In this document: one piece after another, positions 28,017 to 36,881 of the stretch
How the letters are laid out: each line of letters opens with the position of its first letter
Numbering within the stretch: the stretch's first letter is position 1
From: Pseudomonas sp. RIT-PI-r
GTDB taxonomy: Bacteria > Pseudomonadota > Gammaproteobacteria > Pseudomonadales > Pseudomonadaceae
Reading direction: 5' to 3'
DNA length: 64,000 nucleotides
NCBI RefSeq assembly: GCF_001297015.1
Contig: NZ_LIGE01000041.1
Location: 62,001-126,000, forward strand
Made by a program: the position numbers and the translations under genes
Notes under the pieces: generated by a model
Seen by the model: the letters and a program-made list of their open reading frames with translations, nothing else
Database searches by the model: none
Told to the model about the DNA's origin: nothing

Positions 28017-29135
28017 ATGCGGAGCAAGGTGACAGGTGCGCAGCGTTGGGTCGTGAAGATCGGCAGCGCTTTGCTGACGGCTGACGGCAAAGGGCTGGAT
28101 CGTGCGGCAATGAGTGTCTGGGTCGAGCAGATGGTGGCTCTGCATGAGGCGGGCGTCGAGTTGGTGCTGGTGTCCTCGGGGGCAGTGGCGGCCGGCATGA
28201 GCCGTTTGGGTTGGACCGCACGACCCAGTGCGATGCATGAGCTCCAGGCGGCTGCGGCAATTGGTCAGATGGGCTTGGTGCAGGCGTGGGAATCGAGCTT
28301 CGCCGAGCATGGCCGGCACACTGCACAGATTCTCCTGACCCACGACGACTTGTCCGACCGCAAGCGCTACCTGAATGCTCGCAGCACTCTGCGCGCACTG
28401 GTCGAGCTGAAAGTCATCCCGGTGATCAACGAAAACGACACCGTGGTCACCGACGAAATCCGATTCGGCGACAACGATACGCTGGCGGCGCTGGTGGCCA
28501 ACCTGGTCGAGGCTGATCTGCTGGTGATCCTTACTGATCGCGACGGCATGTTCGACGCTGATCCGCGTAATAACCCCGATGCGCAGATGATTTACGAAGC
28601 GCGCGCCGATGATCCTGCGCTCGACGCGGTGGCGGGCGGTACGGGTGGTGCGCTGGGGCGTGGCGGCATGCAGACCAAATTGCGCGCGGCGCGGTTGGCG
28701 GCGCGTTCCGGTGCGCACACGATTATTGTCGGTGGGCGTCTGGAGCGTGTGCTTGATCGCCTGAAGGCGGGTGAGCGCATTGGCACATTGTTGTCGCCTG
28801 AGCGCGGCATGCTCGCGGCGCGCAAGCAATGGCTGGCCGGGCATCTGCAAACCCGTGGCACGCTGGTGTTGGATGAGGGTGCTGTTTCGGCATTGTCCAA
28901 GGGCAACAAAAGTCTGCTGCCTGTAGGCGTCAAACTGGTTCAAGGCAGCTTCCGTCGCGGCGAAATGGTGGTCTGCGTGGCGCCGGATGGTCGTGAGATC
29001 GCGCGTGGCCTGGCCAACTACAGCGCGCTGGAAGCGCAGAAAATTATCGGTCAGTCGTCGGATGCGATTGTCGGTGTGCTCGGTTACATGGCGGAGCCGG
29101 AACTGGTTCACCGTGACAACCTGATTCTCGTTTAA
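28017..29135 (+). CDS. proB: Glutamate 5-kinase
   Basis: 372 residues: an amino-acid kinase domain (VVKIGSALLT near 11, SSGAVAAGM, VINENDTV, GGMQTKLRAAR) and a C-terminal PUA domain from about 280. It phosphorylates glutamate as the first step of proline synthesis. Start choice: TTG at 28008, ATG at 28014 and ATG at 28017 are all in frame; the last gives the family length, with AAGG upstream, though 28014 is equally well placed. creA follows after 10 bases. Confidence 0.95.
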   Translation: MRSKVTGAQRWVVKIGSALLTADGKGLDRAAMSVWVEQMVALHEAGVELVLVSSGAVAAGMSRLGWTARPSAMHELQAAAAIGQMGLVQAWESSFAEHGRHTAQILLTHDDLSDRKRYLNARSTLRALVELKVIPVINENDTVVTDEIRFGDNDTLAALVANLVEADLLVILTDRDGMFDADPRNNPDAQMIYEARADDPALDAVAGGTGGALGRGGMQTKLRAARLAARSGAHTIIVGGRLERVLDRLKAGERIGTLLSPERGMLAARKQWLAGHLQTRGTLVLDEGAVSALSKGNKSLLPVGVKLVQGSFRRGEMVVCVAPDGREIARGLANYSALEAQKIIGQSSDAIVGVLGYMAEPELVHRDNLILV

Positions 29136-29145
29136 GGAAAACTCG

Positions 29146-29613
29146 ATGCGTTTAGCGAAAGGATTGTTGGGCTTGCTGATGGCGATGCCATTGCTGGCTT
29201 CGGCCGAAGAGATCGGTCAGGTGTCGACGGTGTTCAAGTTTGTCGGGCCGAATGACCGTATTGTCGTTGAGGCTTTCGATGATCCTAAAGTCGAGGGCGT
29301 GACCTGCTACCTGTCGCGCGCCAAGACTGGCGGAGTGAAGGGCGGTCTGGGCCTGGCCGAGGATCGTGCCGAAGCCTCGATCGCTTGCCGTCAGGTCGGC
29401 CCGATCAAGTTCAAGGGCGAGCTGAAGGATGGTGATGAGGTGTTCAAGGAGCGCACTTCGCTGGTATTCAAAACCATGCAGGTGGTGCGTTTCCTCGACA
29501 AGAAGCGCAACACGCTGGTGTATCTGGTCTATAGCGACCGCTTGATTGAAGGCAGTCCGCAGAATGCCGTGACCGCCATCCCGATCCTGCCGTGGGTTCC
29601 GGTCCAGCAATAA
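29146..29613 (+). CDS. creA: CreA family periplasmic protein
   Basis: 155 residues with a signal peptide (MRLAKGLLGLLMAMPLLASA). The mature part has the CreA pattern: IVVEAFDDPKVEGVTCYLSRAKTG at about 45-68 and IACRQVGPI, with two Cys likely paired. Function unknown; E. coli creA lies by creBCD, but no such genes occur here. Probably in an operon with proB, given the 10-base gap and an AAGGA site. Confidence 0.92.
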   Translation: MRLAKGLLGLLMAMPLLASAEEIGQVSTVFKFVGPNDRIVVEAFDDPKVEGVTCYLSRAKTGGVKGGLGLAEDRAEASIACRQVGPIKFKGELKDGDEVFKERTSLVFKTMQVVRFLDKKRNTLVYLVYSDRLIEGSPQNAVTAIPILPWVPVQQ

Positions 29614-29628
29614 CGCCGCAAAACCAAC

Positions 29629-29718
29629 TGTAGGAGTGAGCCTGCTCGCGATGGCGGTATGTCAGTCAATATTGCATCGACTGACACGCCGCCATCGCGA
29701 GCAGGCTCACTCCTACAT
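29629..29718. repeat. REPIN-like inverted repeat, type A
   Basis: TAGGAGTGAGCCTGCTCGCG / ATGGCGG ... CCGCCAT / CGCGAGCAGGCTCACTCCTA. The substitution ATAGCGG to ATGGCGG is matched by a compensating change in the other arm, so the stem is kept. Confidence 0.9.
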
Positions 29719-29752
29719 TTTTTTGCGCTGGATTTGTTAAATCACAGGCAAT

Positions 29753-29781
29753 AAAAAACCGACCCTAAGGTCGGTTTTTTA
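29753..29781 (-). terminator. Rho-independent terminator of rpsT
   Basis: AAAAACCGACC-TTA-GGGTCGGTTTTTT read on the minus strand, 14 bases past the rpsT stop; the flanking A/T runs make it usable from creA as well. Confidence 0.9.
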
Positions 29782-29794
29782 ATGACTACGTCGA

Positions 29795-30067
29795 TTAAGC
29801 AGCTTCTTTCAGCGCTTTAACGTGGCCATTCAGACGGCTCTTATGACGAGCAGCCTTGTTCTTGTGGATGATGCCTTTATCGGCCATACGGTCGATAACT
29901 GGCACAGCCAGAACGTATGCAGCTTGAGCTTTTTCAGCGTCTTTTGCGTCGATGGCTTTAACTACATTCTTGATGTAGGTGCGAACCATGGAACGCAGGC
30001 TGGCGTTGTGGCTGCGACGCTTCTCAGCCTGTTTTGCACGTTTTTTGGCGGAAGGTGAGTTGGCCAC
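29795..30067 (-). CDS. rpsT: 30S ribosomal protein S20
   Basis: 90 residues, basic, helical (MANSPSAKKRAKQAEKRR; HKNKAARHKSRLN). It binds 16S rRNA. The start codon is GTG, a non-ATG start with GAGGAG upstream. S20 genes often use rare starts for autoregulation, so this may matter. Monocistronic with its own terminator and divergent from murJ. Confidence 0.98.
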   Translation of the reverse strand: MANSPSAKKRAKQAEKRRSHNASLRSMVRTYIKNVVKAIDAKDAEKAQAAYVLAVPVIDRMADKGIIHKNKAARHKSRLNGHVKALKEAA

Positions 30068-30319
30068 CGTCGAGCTCCTCGAAAGACTTTTTAGGAAATA
30101 GCAAACAAAATAGGCCGCGAATCATGCCGATGAAGAGAAGTCTTGTCAAGGGCACTTGAAACGTTCCGCTAAGTGGTAGGTATAAAGAGGCGGGATATTT
30201 ATTTCCGGCGCTTGACCTGTAAACTCGCGAGCTTTGGCTCTGTGCTGCTGCGGCGCGGAGTATCGCACAAGTAGGCGCTTTGTTCGCCTGCTGTTTATCG
30301 ACAGGCACAAATTCCCTCA

Positions 30320-31858
30320 ATGAATCTGCTCAAATCGTTGGCCGCCGTCAGCTCTATCACGATGCTTTCCCGGGTTCTGGGGTTTGTTCGTGACACGCTG
30401 ATTGCTCGTACATTCGGTGCCGGGATGGCGACGGACGCCTTCTTTATCGCCTTCAAGTTGCCCAATCTGCTGCGAAGAATCTTTGCCGAGGGCGCTTTCT
30501 CCCAAGCATTTGTGCCGATTCTTGCGGAATACAAAAGTCAGCAGGGTGAGGAAGCGACGCGTACGTTCATTGCTTACGTGTCAGGTTTGCTGACGCTGGT
30601 ATTGGCGGTGGTGACCGCGCTGGGCATGATCGCCGCACCCTGGGTGATCTGGGCAACGGCTCCGGGCTTTACCGATACGCCGGAAAAATTCCAGCTCACC
30701 TCGGACCTGCTGCGGGTGACCTTCCCCTATATATTGCTCATCTCGCTGTCCTCGCTAGCGGGCGCGATTCTCAATACCTGGAACCGTTTCTCGGTGCCGG
30801 CCTTCGTGCCGACCCTGCTCAACGTCAGCATGATCGTATTTGCGCTGTTCCTCACGCCGTACTTCGATCCACCGGTCATGGCCCTCGGCTGGGCGGTGTT
30901 GGTCGGTGGCCTGGCGCAATTGCTCTATCAACTGCCGCACCTGAAAAAGATCGGCATGCTGGTGCTGCCACGTCTTAACCTGCGTGATACCGGCGTATGG
31001 CGCGTGATGAAGCAAATGCTGCCGGCGATTCTTGGTGTGTCGGTCAGCCAGATTTCCCTGATCATCAACACCATCTTCGCCTCGTTTCTGGTCGCAGGCT
31101 CGGTATCGTGGATGTATTACGCCGACCGTTTGATGGAATTGCCTTCCGGGGTGTTGGGCGTGGCGTTGGGCACGATTCTGCTGCCTACGCTGGCGAAAAC
31201 CTATGCGAGCAAGGATCGTCACGAGTATTCGCGGATTCTCGATTGGGGCCTGCGTCTGTGCTTTGTGCTGGTGCTGCCGTGTGCGCTGGCGCTGGGGATT
31301 CTCGCCGAGCCGCTGACCGTTTCGCTGTTTCAGTACGGTCAGTTCAGTGGCTTCGATGCCGAAATGACTCAGCGCGCGCTGATTGCTTATTCTGTCGGGC
31401 TACTCGGCATTATCGTGATCAAAGTGTTGGCGCCGGGCTTTTATGCGCAACAGAACATCCGAACCCCGGTGAAAATCGCAATCTTCACGCTGGTGGTTAC
31501 TCAGTTGTTCAACCTGGTGCTGATCGGTCCGCTGGCTCACGCCGGTCTGGCCCTGGCAATCAGTGCCGGTGCCTGCCTGAACGCCGGATTGCTGTTCTAT
31601 CAACTGCGCAAGCAGCAGATGTATCAGCCGCAGCCGGGCTGGGCCAAATTCGGCTTCAAACTGGTGGTCGCAGTGGCGGTGATGTCGGCAGTGCTGCTGA
31701 TCGGCATGCATTTCATGCCCGCGTGGGATCAAGGGCACATGCTTGAGCGCTTCCTGCGTCTGGGCGCACTGGTCGCGGCGGGCGTGGTGGCTTATTTCGG
31801 TATGTTGCTGCTGCTTGGTTTCCGCCTGCGCGACTTCAATCGCAAGGCCTTGAGCTAA
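30320..31858 (+). CDS. murJ: Lipid II flippase MurJ
   Basis: 512 residues with about 14 membrane segments; MOP superfamily. It moves lipid II across the inner membrane for peptidoglycan synthesis. N-terminal MLSRVLGFVRDTLIARTFGAG is the MurJ signature with the essential Arg residues; NLLRRIFAEGAFSQAFVP follows. The start lacks a strong Shine-Dalgarno (AGGCACAAATTCCCTCA), implying modest translation. Classic order rpsT-murJ-ribF-ileS-lspA. Confidence 0.96.
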   Translation: MNLLKSLAAVSSITMLSRVLGFVRDTLIARTFGAGMATDAFFIAFKLPNLLRRIFAEGAFSQAFVPILAEYKSQQGEEATRTFIAYVSGLLTLVLAVVTALGMIAAPWVIWATAPGFTDTPEKFQLTSDLLRVTFPYILLISLSSLAGAILNTWNRFSVPAFVPTLLNVSMIVFALFLTPYFDPPVMALGWAVLVGGLAQLLYQLPHLKKIGMLVLPRLNLRDTGVWRVMKQMLPAILGVSVSQISLIINTIFASFLVAGSVSWMYYADRLMELPSGVLGVALGTILLPTLAKTYASKDRHEYSRILDWGLRLCFVLVLPCALALGILAEPLTVSLFQYGQFSGFDAEMTQRALIAYSVGLLGIIVIKVLAPGFYAQQNIRTPVKIAIFTLVVTQLFNLVLIGPLAHAGLALAISAGACLNAGLLFYQLRKQQMYQPQPGWAKFGFKLVVAVAVMSAVLLIGMHFMPAWDQGHMLERFLRLGALVAAGVVAYFGMLLLLGFRLRDFNRKALS

Positions 31859-31953
31859 GGTTTTTGCCTTTATAAACGGGCGCGGGCCGGCAGTTTTGTC
31901 GGCTCGATCACTTTGCGTTACGGTGTTGCCTGTCGTCGACCGTCGGGTGTGGT

Positions 31954-31959
31954 TATAAT
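31954..31959 (+). promoter_or_regulatory. Possible -10 element ahead of ribF
   Basis: A perfect TATAAT lies 28 bases before the ribF start. The -35 region (TGTCGT at 17 bases) is poor. It could drive the ribF-ileS-lspA-fkpB unit. Confidence 0.35.
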
Positions 31960-31987
31960 CGACCACTTTATGAGCAAGAAGCGCGTT

Positions 31988-32926
31988 ATGCAGCTGGTTC
32001 GAGGCCTCCACAACTTGCGCCCCCAGCATCGGGGCTGCGTCGCCACTATTGGCAACTTTGACGGTGTTCACCGTGGTCACCAGGCTATCCTGGCCCGACT
32101 GCGTGAGCGTGCGCTCGAGTTGGGCGTACCCAGCTGCGTGGTGATTTTCGAGCCGCAGCCACGGGAATTCTTTGCCCCCGAGACTGCGCCGGCGCGTCTG
32201 GCACGGTTGCGCGACAAACTGCAACTGCTGGCCGCCGAAGGCGTTGACCGGGTGTTGTGCCTGGCCTTCAACCAGCGCCTGAGCAAGCTCAGCGCCAGTG
32301 AATTCGTCGATACCATTCTCGTTGATGGTCTTGGCGTGCAGCATCTTGAGGTTGGTGACGATTTCCGTTTTGGCTGCGACCGCCTCGGCGATTTCGACTT
32401 CCTGTTGCAGGCCGGGCAGATGCGCGGTTTTACCGTTGAAGCGGCACAAACCGTCGAGCTGGACGGCATTCGCGTCAGCAGCACACAAGTGCGTAACGCC
32501 TTGGCCGCTGCCGACTTTGCCTTGGCCGAACGTTTGCTCGGCCGCCCGTACCGGATCGCCGGTCGCGTGCTGCACGGCCAGAAGCTGGCCCGGCAACTGG
32601 GTACGCCCACTGCCAATATTCAACTCAAGCGTCGTCGCGTGCCGTTCACCGGAGTCTATCTGGTGGATGTCGATATCGACGGCAAGACCTGGCCCGGCGT
32701 CGCCAATATCGGCGTACGGCCCACGGTGCAAGGTGATGGCAAGGCCCACCTTGAAGTTCATCTTCTAGATTTTGCCGGCGATCTGTATGACCGGCGTTTG
32801 ACGGTGGTTTTCCACCAAAAGCTGCGTGAAGAGCAGCGCTTCGCCTCCCTGGAGGCATTGAAAACGGCGATCAATGCGGATGTCGCCACCGCCCGTGCAC
32901 TAGCCGCACCTAGCGCCCATCGCTAA
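31988..32926 (+). CDS. ribF: Bifunctional riboflavin kinase / FAD synthetase
   Basis: 312 residues. The N-terminal FAD synthetase domain has IGNFDGVHRGHQ at about 21; the C-terminal flavokinase domain begins near 185 with GTPTANIQL and GVYLVDVDIDG. It converts riboflavin to FMN and FAD. The start MQLVRGLHNL is used because the upstream 25 codons overlap a promoter-like TATAAT. It ends 13 bases before ileS. Confidence 0.96.
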   Translation: MQLVRGLHNLRPQHRGCVATIGNFDGVHRGHQAILARLRERALELGVPSCVVIFEPQPREFFAPETAPARLARLRDKLQLLAAEGVDRVLCLAFNQRLSKLSASEFVDTILVDGLGVQHLEVGDDFRFGCDRLGDFDFLLQAGQMRGFTVEAAQTVELDGIRVSSTQVRNALAAADFALAERLLGRPYRIAGRVLHGQKLARQLGTPTANIQLKRRRVPFTGVYLVDVDIDGKTWPGVANIGVRPTVQGDGKAHLEVHLLDFAGDLYDRRLTVVFHQKLREEQRFASLEALKTAINADVATARALAAPSAHR

Positions 32927-32939
32927 TGAAGAGCCTTAA

Positions 32940-35771
32940 ATGACCGACTATAAAGCCACGCTTAACCTTCCGGACACCGCCTTCCCAATGAAGGCCGGCC
33001 TGCCACAGCGCGAACCGCAGATTCTGCAGCGCTGGGACAGTATTGGCCTGTACGGAAAGTTGCGCGAGATTGGCAAGGATCGTCCGAAGTTCGTTCTGCA
33101 TGACGGCCCTCCGTATGCCAACGGCACGATCCACATCGGTCACGCACTGAACAAGATTCTCAAGGACATGATCATCCGCTCGAAGACCCTGTCGGGCTTC
33201 GACGCGCCGTATGTTCCGGGTTGGGACTGCCACGGCCTGCCGATCGAGCACAAGGTTGAAGTGACCCATGGCAAAAACCTGGGCGCGGATAAAACCCGCG
33301 AACTGTGCCGTGCCTACGCCACCGAGCAGATCGAAGGGCAGAAGTCCGAGTTCATCCGTCTCGGCGTGCTGGGCGATTGGGCCAACCCGTACAAGACCAT
33401 GGATTTCAAGAACGAGGCCGGTGAAATCCGCGCCCTCGCTGAAATCGTCAAGGGCGGTTTCGTGTTCAAGGGCCTCAAGCCGGTGAACTGGTGCTTCGAC
33501 TGCGGTTCGGCCTTGGCTGAAGCGGAAGTCGAGTACGAGAACAAAAAGTCCTCGACCATCGACGTAGCATTCCCGATCGCTGACGAAGCCAAACTGGCTG
33601 CCGCGTTCGGTCTGCCGTCGCTGAGCAAGCCTGCCTCGATCGTGATCTGGACCACCACCCCGTGGACCATCCCGGCCAACCAGGCGCTGAACGTGCACCC
33701 GGAATTCAACTACGCGCTGGTTGATGTCGGTGACAAGCTGCTGGTACTGGCCGAAGAGCTGGTCGAAGCGTGCCTGGCTCGTTACAGCGTGGAAGGTTCG
33801 GTCATCGCCACCACCACCGGTAAAGAACTTGAGCTGATCAACTTCCGTCACCCGTTCTACGACCGTCTGTCGCCGGTGTACCTGGCTGACTACGTCGAAC
33901 TGGGCGCTGGCACTGGCGTGGTTCACTCCGCTCCGGCCTACGGCGTGGACGACTTCGTGACCTGCAAGAAATACGGCATGGTCAACGACGACATCCTCAA
34001 TCCGGTGCAGAGCAACGGCGTATACGTGCCGTCGCTGGAATTCTTCGGCGGCCAGTTCATCTGGAAGGCCAACCCGGCCATCGTCGACAAACTGACCGAA
34101 GTCGGTGCGCTGATGCACACCACCGTCATCGAACACAGCTACATGCACTGCTGGCGCCACAAGACCCCGCTGATCTACCGCGCCACCGCGCAGTGGTTCA
34201 TCGGCATGGACAAAGAGCCAACCAGCGGCGACACCCTGCGTGTGCGCTCGCTCAAAGCCATCGAAGACACCCAGTTCGTGCCGGCCTGGGGCCAGGCGCG
34301 TCTGCATTCGATGATCGCCAACCGTCCGGACTGGTGCATCTCGCGTCAGCGCAACTGGGGCGTGCCGATCCCGTTCTTCCTCAACAAGGAAAGCGGCGAG
34401 CTGCACCCACGCACCGTTGAACTGATGGAAGAAGTCGCCAAGCGCGTTGAAGTCGAAGGCATCGAAGCCTGGTTCAAGATGGACGCTGCCGAACTGCTCG
34501 GCGACGAAGCGCCGCTGTACGACAAGATCAGCGACACCCTCGACGTCTGGTTCGATTCGGGTACCACGCACTGGCACGTCCTGCGCGGTTCGCACCCGAT
34601 GGGTCACGAAAGCGGCCCGCGTGCCGACCTGTACCTGGAAGGTTCCGACCAACACCGTGGCTGGTTCCACTCGTCGTTGCTGACCGGTTGCGCCATCGAC
34701 AATCACGCGCCGTACCGCGAACTGCTGACCCACGGTTTCACCGTCGACGAAGCCGGCCGCAAGATGTCCAAGTCTTTGGGCAACGTAATCGCGCCGCAGA
34801 AAGTCAACGACACCCTGGGCGCTGACATCATGCGTCTGTGGGTCGCTTCGACCGACTACTCCGGTGAGATGGCGGTTTCCGACCAGATTCTGCAGCGCAG
34901 TGCGGACGCCTATCGTCGTATCCGTAACACCGCGCGCTTCCTGCTCTCGAACCTGACCGGTTTCAACCCGGCCACCGACATCCTGCCGGCTGAAGAAATG
35001 CTCGCGCTGGATCGTTGGGCGGTCGACCGCACCTTGCTGCTGCAACGCGAACTGCAAGAGCACTACGGCGAATACCGTTTCTGGAACGTCTACTCGAAGA
35101 TCCACAACTTCTGCGTGCAGGAGCTGGGCGGTTTCTACCTCGACATCATCAAGGACCGTCAGTACACAACTGGCGCCAACAGCAAGGCCCGCCGTTCGGC
35201 GCAAACCGCGCTGTTCCACATCTCCGAAGCGCTGGTGCGCTGGATCGCGCCGATCCTCGCTTTCACTGCCGATGAACTGTGGGAATACCTGCCGGGCGAG
35301 CGCAACGAATCGGTCATGCTCAACACCTGGTACGAAGGTCTGACCGAACTGCCGGCCGACGTTGAACTGGGCCGCGACTACTGGGAACGCGTAATGGCGG
35401 TCAAAGTAGCGGTCAACAAGGAAATGGAAATCCAGCGCGCGGCCAAGGCCGTCGGTGGCAACCTGCAAGCCGAAGTGACGCTGTACGCCGAAGACGCGCT
35501 GAGCGCCGATCTGGCCAAGCTGAGCAACGAACTGCGCTTTGTCCTGATCACTTCGACCGCAAGCGTTGCGCCGTTCGTTCAGGCTCCGGCCGATGCGGTA
35601 GTGACTGAAGTCAGCGGCCTGAAGCTGAAGATCGTCAAATCGGTCTTCCCGAAATGCGCCCGTTGCTGGCACTGCCGTGAAGACGTCGGCGTAAACCCGG
35701 AACATCCGGAAATCTGTGGTCGTTGCGTCGACAACATCAGCGGCGCTGGCGAGGTTCGTCACTATGCCTAA
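32940..35771 (+). CDS. ileS: Isoleucyl-tRNA synthetase
   Basis: 943 residues, class I synthetase. HIGH lies at about 65-68 and KMSKS at about 608-612; the CP1 editing domain lies between them (TTPWTIPANQ, HSAPAYGVDDF). The C-terminal zinc-binding cysteines are CARCWHC and CGRCVDN. It charges tRNA-Ile. Its stop overlaps the lspA start by eight bases, indicating translational coupling. Confidence 0.98.
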   Translation: MTDYKATLNLPDTAFPMKAGLPQREPQILQRWDSIGLYGKLREIGKDRPKFVLHDGPPYANGTIHIGHALNKILKDMIIRSKTLSGFDAPYVPGWDCHGLPIEHKVEVTHGKNLGADKTRELCRAYATEQIEGQKSEFIRLGVLGDWANPYKTMDFKNEAGEIRALAEIVKGGFVFKGLKPVNWCFDCGSALAEAEVEYENKKSSTIDVAFPIADEAKLAAAFGLPSLSKPASIVIWTTTPWTIPANQALNVHPEFNYALVDVGDKLLVLAEELVEACLARYSVEGSVIATTTGKELELINFRHPFYDRLSPVYLADYVELGAGTGVVHSAPAYGVDDFVTCKKYGMVNDDILNPVQSNGVYVPSLEFFGGQFIWKANPAIVDKLTEVGALMHTTVIEHSYMHCWRHKTPLIYRATAQWFIGMDKEPTSGDTLRVRSLKAIEDTQFVPAWGQARLHSMIANRPDWCISRQRNWGVPIPFFLNKESGELHPRTVELMEEVAKRVEVEGIEAWFKMDAAELLGDEAPLYDKISDTLDVWFDSGTTHWHVLRGSHPMGHESGPRADLYLEGSDQHRGWFHSSLLTGCAIDNHAPYRELLTHGFTVDEAGRKMSKSLGNVIAPQKVNDTLGADIMRLWVASTDYSGEMAVSDQILQRSADAYRRIRNTARFLLSNLTGFNPATDILPAEEMLALDRWAVDRTLLLQRELQEHYGEYRFWNVYSKIHNFCVQELGGFYLDIIKDRQYTTGANSKARRSAQTALFHISEALVRWIAPILAFTADELWEYLPGERNESVMLNTWYEGLTELPADVELGRDYWERVMAVKVAVNKEMEIQRAAKAVGGNLQAEVTLYAEDALSADLAKLSNELRFVLITSTASVAPFVQAPADAVVTEVSGLKLKIVKSVFPKCARCWHCREDVGVNPEHPEICGRCVDNISGAGEVRHYA

Positions 35772-36276
35772 TGCCGTTGGCCGTTTCGGACGGTTGAGCT
35801 GGCTCTGGTTGAGTTTGCTGGTTCTGGTCATCGACCAGGCCAGCAAGTTCTACTTCGAAGGCAAGCTCGAAATGTATCAACAGATTGTGGTGATCCCTGA
35901 TTACTTCAGCTGGACCTTGGCCTACAACACCGGCGCTGCCTTCAGCTTCCTCGCTGACAGCTCCGGCTGGCAGCGCTGGCTGTTTGCCCTGATCGCAATT
36001 GTGGTCAGCGCCGTGCTGGTGGTCTGGCTCAAGCGCCTGGGCCGCAACGAAACCTGGCTGGCCGTCGCTTTGGCGTTGGTGCTGGGCGGCGCGCTGGGCA
36101 ATCTGTATGACCGCATTGCCCTCGGCCATGTGATCGATTTCATTCTGGTGCACTGGCAGAACCGCCATCATTTCCCGGCGTTCAACTTCGCCGACAGCGC
36201 GATTACCGTTGGCGCGATAATGCTGGCACTGGATATGTTCAAAACCAAGAAAACCGAAGAGGCCGTTCATGACTGA
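35764..36276 (+). CDS. lspA: Lipoprotein signal peptidase (signal peptidase II)
   Basis: 170 residues with four membrane helices. The catalytic Asp pair is in GNLYDRI and FNFADSAI; VIDQASKFY near residue 22 is the first conserved box. It cleaves prolipoproteins after lipidation at the inner membrane. It overlaps ileS upstream and fkpB downstream by eight bases each. The window carries several of its likely substrates, including BamD. Confidence 0.97.
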   Translation: MPNAVGRFGRLSWLWLSLLVLVIDQASKFYFEGKLEMYQQIVVIPDYFSWTLAYNTGAAFSFLADSSGWQRWLFALIAIVVSAVLVVWLKRLGRNETWLAVALALVLGGALGNLYDRIALGHVIDFILVHWQNRHHFPAFNFADSAITVGAIMLALDMFKTKKTEEAVHD

Positions 36277-36721
36277 TCAGGTATTGGCTGAGCAACGCAT
36301 TGGCCAGAACACGGAAGTCACTTTGCACTTTGCATTGCGCCTGGAGAACGGCGACACCGTCGACAGTACGTTCGACAAAGCCCCGGCGACCTTCAAGGTC
36401 GGCGACGGCAACCTGCTGCCGGGTTTCGAAGCGGCGCTGTTCGGCTTCAAGGCCGGCGACAAGCGCACGCTGACCGTCGAGCCGGAAAACGCCTTCGGCC
36501 AGCCGAACCCGCAGAACGTGCAGATCATTCCACGTTCGCAGTTCGTCGATATGGAGTTGTCGCCGGGTTTGCTGGTGATCTTCAACGATGCGGCCAATAC
36601 TGAGCTGCCGGGCGTGGTGAAAGAGTTCGACGACACGCAAGTGACCATCGACTTCAACCACCCGCTGTCGGGCAAGACGCTGACCTTTGACGTCGAGATC
36701 ATCAACGTTAAAGCGATCTAA
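36269..36721 (+). CDS. fkpB: FKBP-type peptidyl-prolyl isomerase FkpB/SlpA
   Basis: 150 residues, an SlyD-like FKBP without the His-rich tail: TLHFALRLENGDTVDSTF, PGFEAALFGFKAGDKR, and the insert-in-flap domain around PENAFGQPNPQNV. A ribosome-proximal chaperone and prolyl isomerase. The start ATG overlaps the lspA end by eight bases. A REPIN separates it from ispH. Confidence 0.95.
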   Translation: MTDQVLAEQRIGQNTEVTLHFALRLENGDTVDSTFDKAPATFKVGDGNLLPGFEAALFGFKAGDKRTLTVEPENAFGQPNPQNVQIIPRSQFVDMELSPGLLVIFNDAANTELPGVVKEFDDTQVTIDFNHPLSGKTLTFDVEIINVKAI

Positions 36722-36739
36722 CTGACTCTATAGAGTCAA

Positions 36740-36831
36740 ATGTGGGAGCGAGCCTGCTCGCGAATGCTGACTGACATTCAACATAGATGTTGTCTGACAC
36801 ACCGCTTTCGCGAGCAGGCTCGCTCCCACAA
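36740..36831. repeat. REPIN-like inverted repeat, type A variant
   Basis: TGTGGGAGCGAGCCTGCTCG with its inverse CGAGCAGGCTCGCTCCCACA. The core differs from the common type (GGGAGCGAGCC versus AGGAGTGAGCC), with matched changes in both arms. It lies between fkpB and ispH, inside what is otherwise an operon. Confidence 0.88.
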
Positions 36832-36881
36832 TGTTTTCCACCGTTTTCGCTATTTCTTGCGCGCAAGACACGAGGCACAGC

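Noticed and set aside
32910..35846. 978-residue minus-strand frame opposite ileS
   Set aside because: Antisense shadow of ileS; low-complexity composition without domains.
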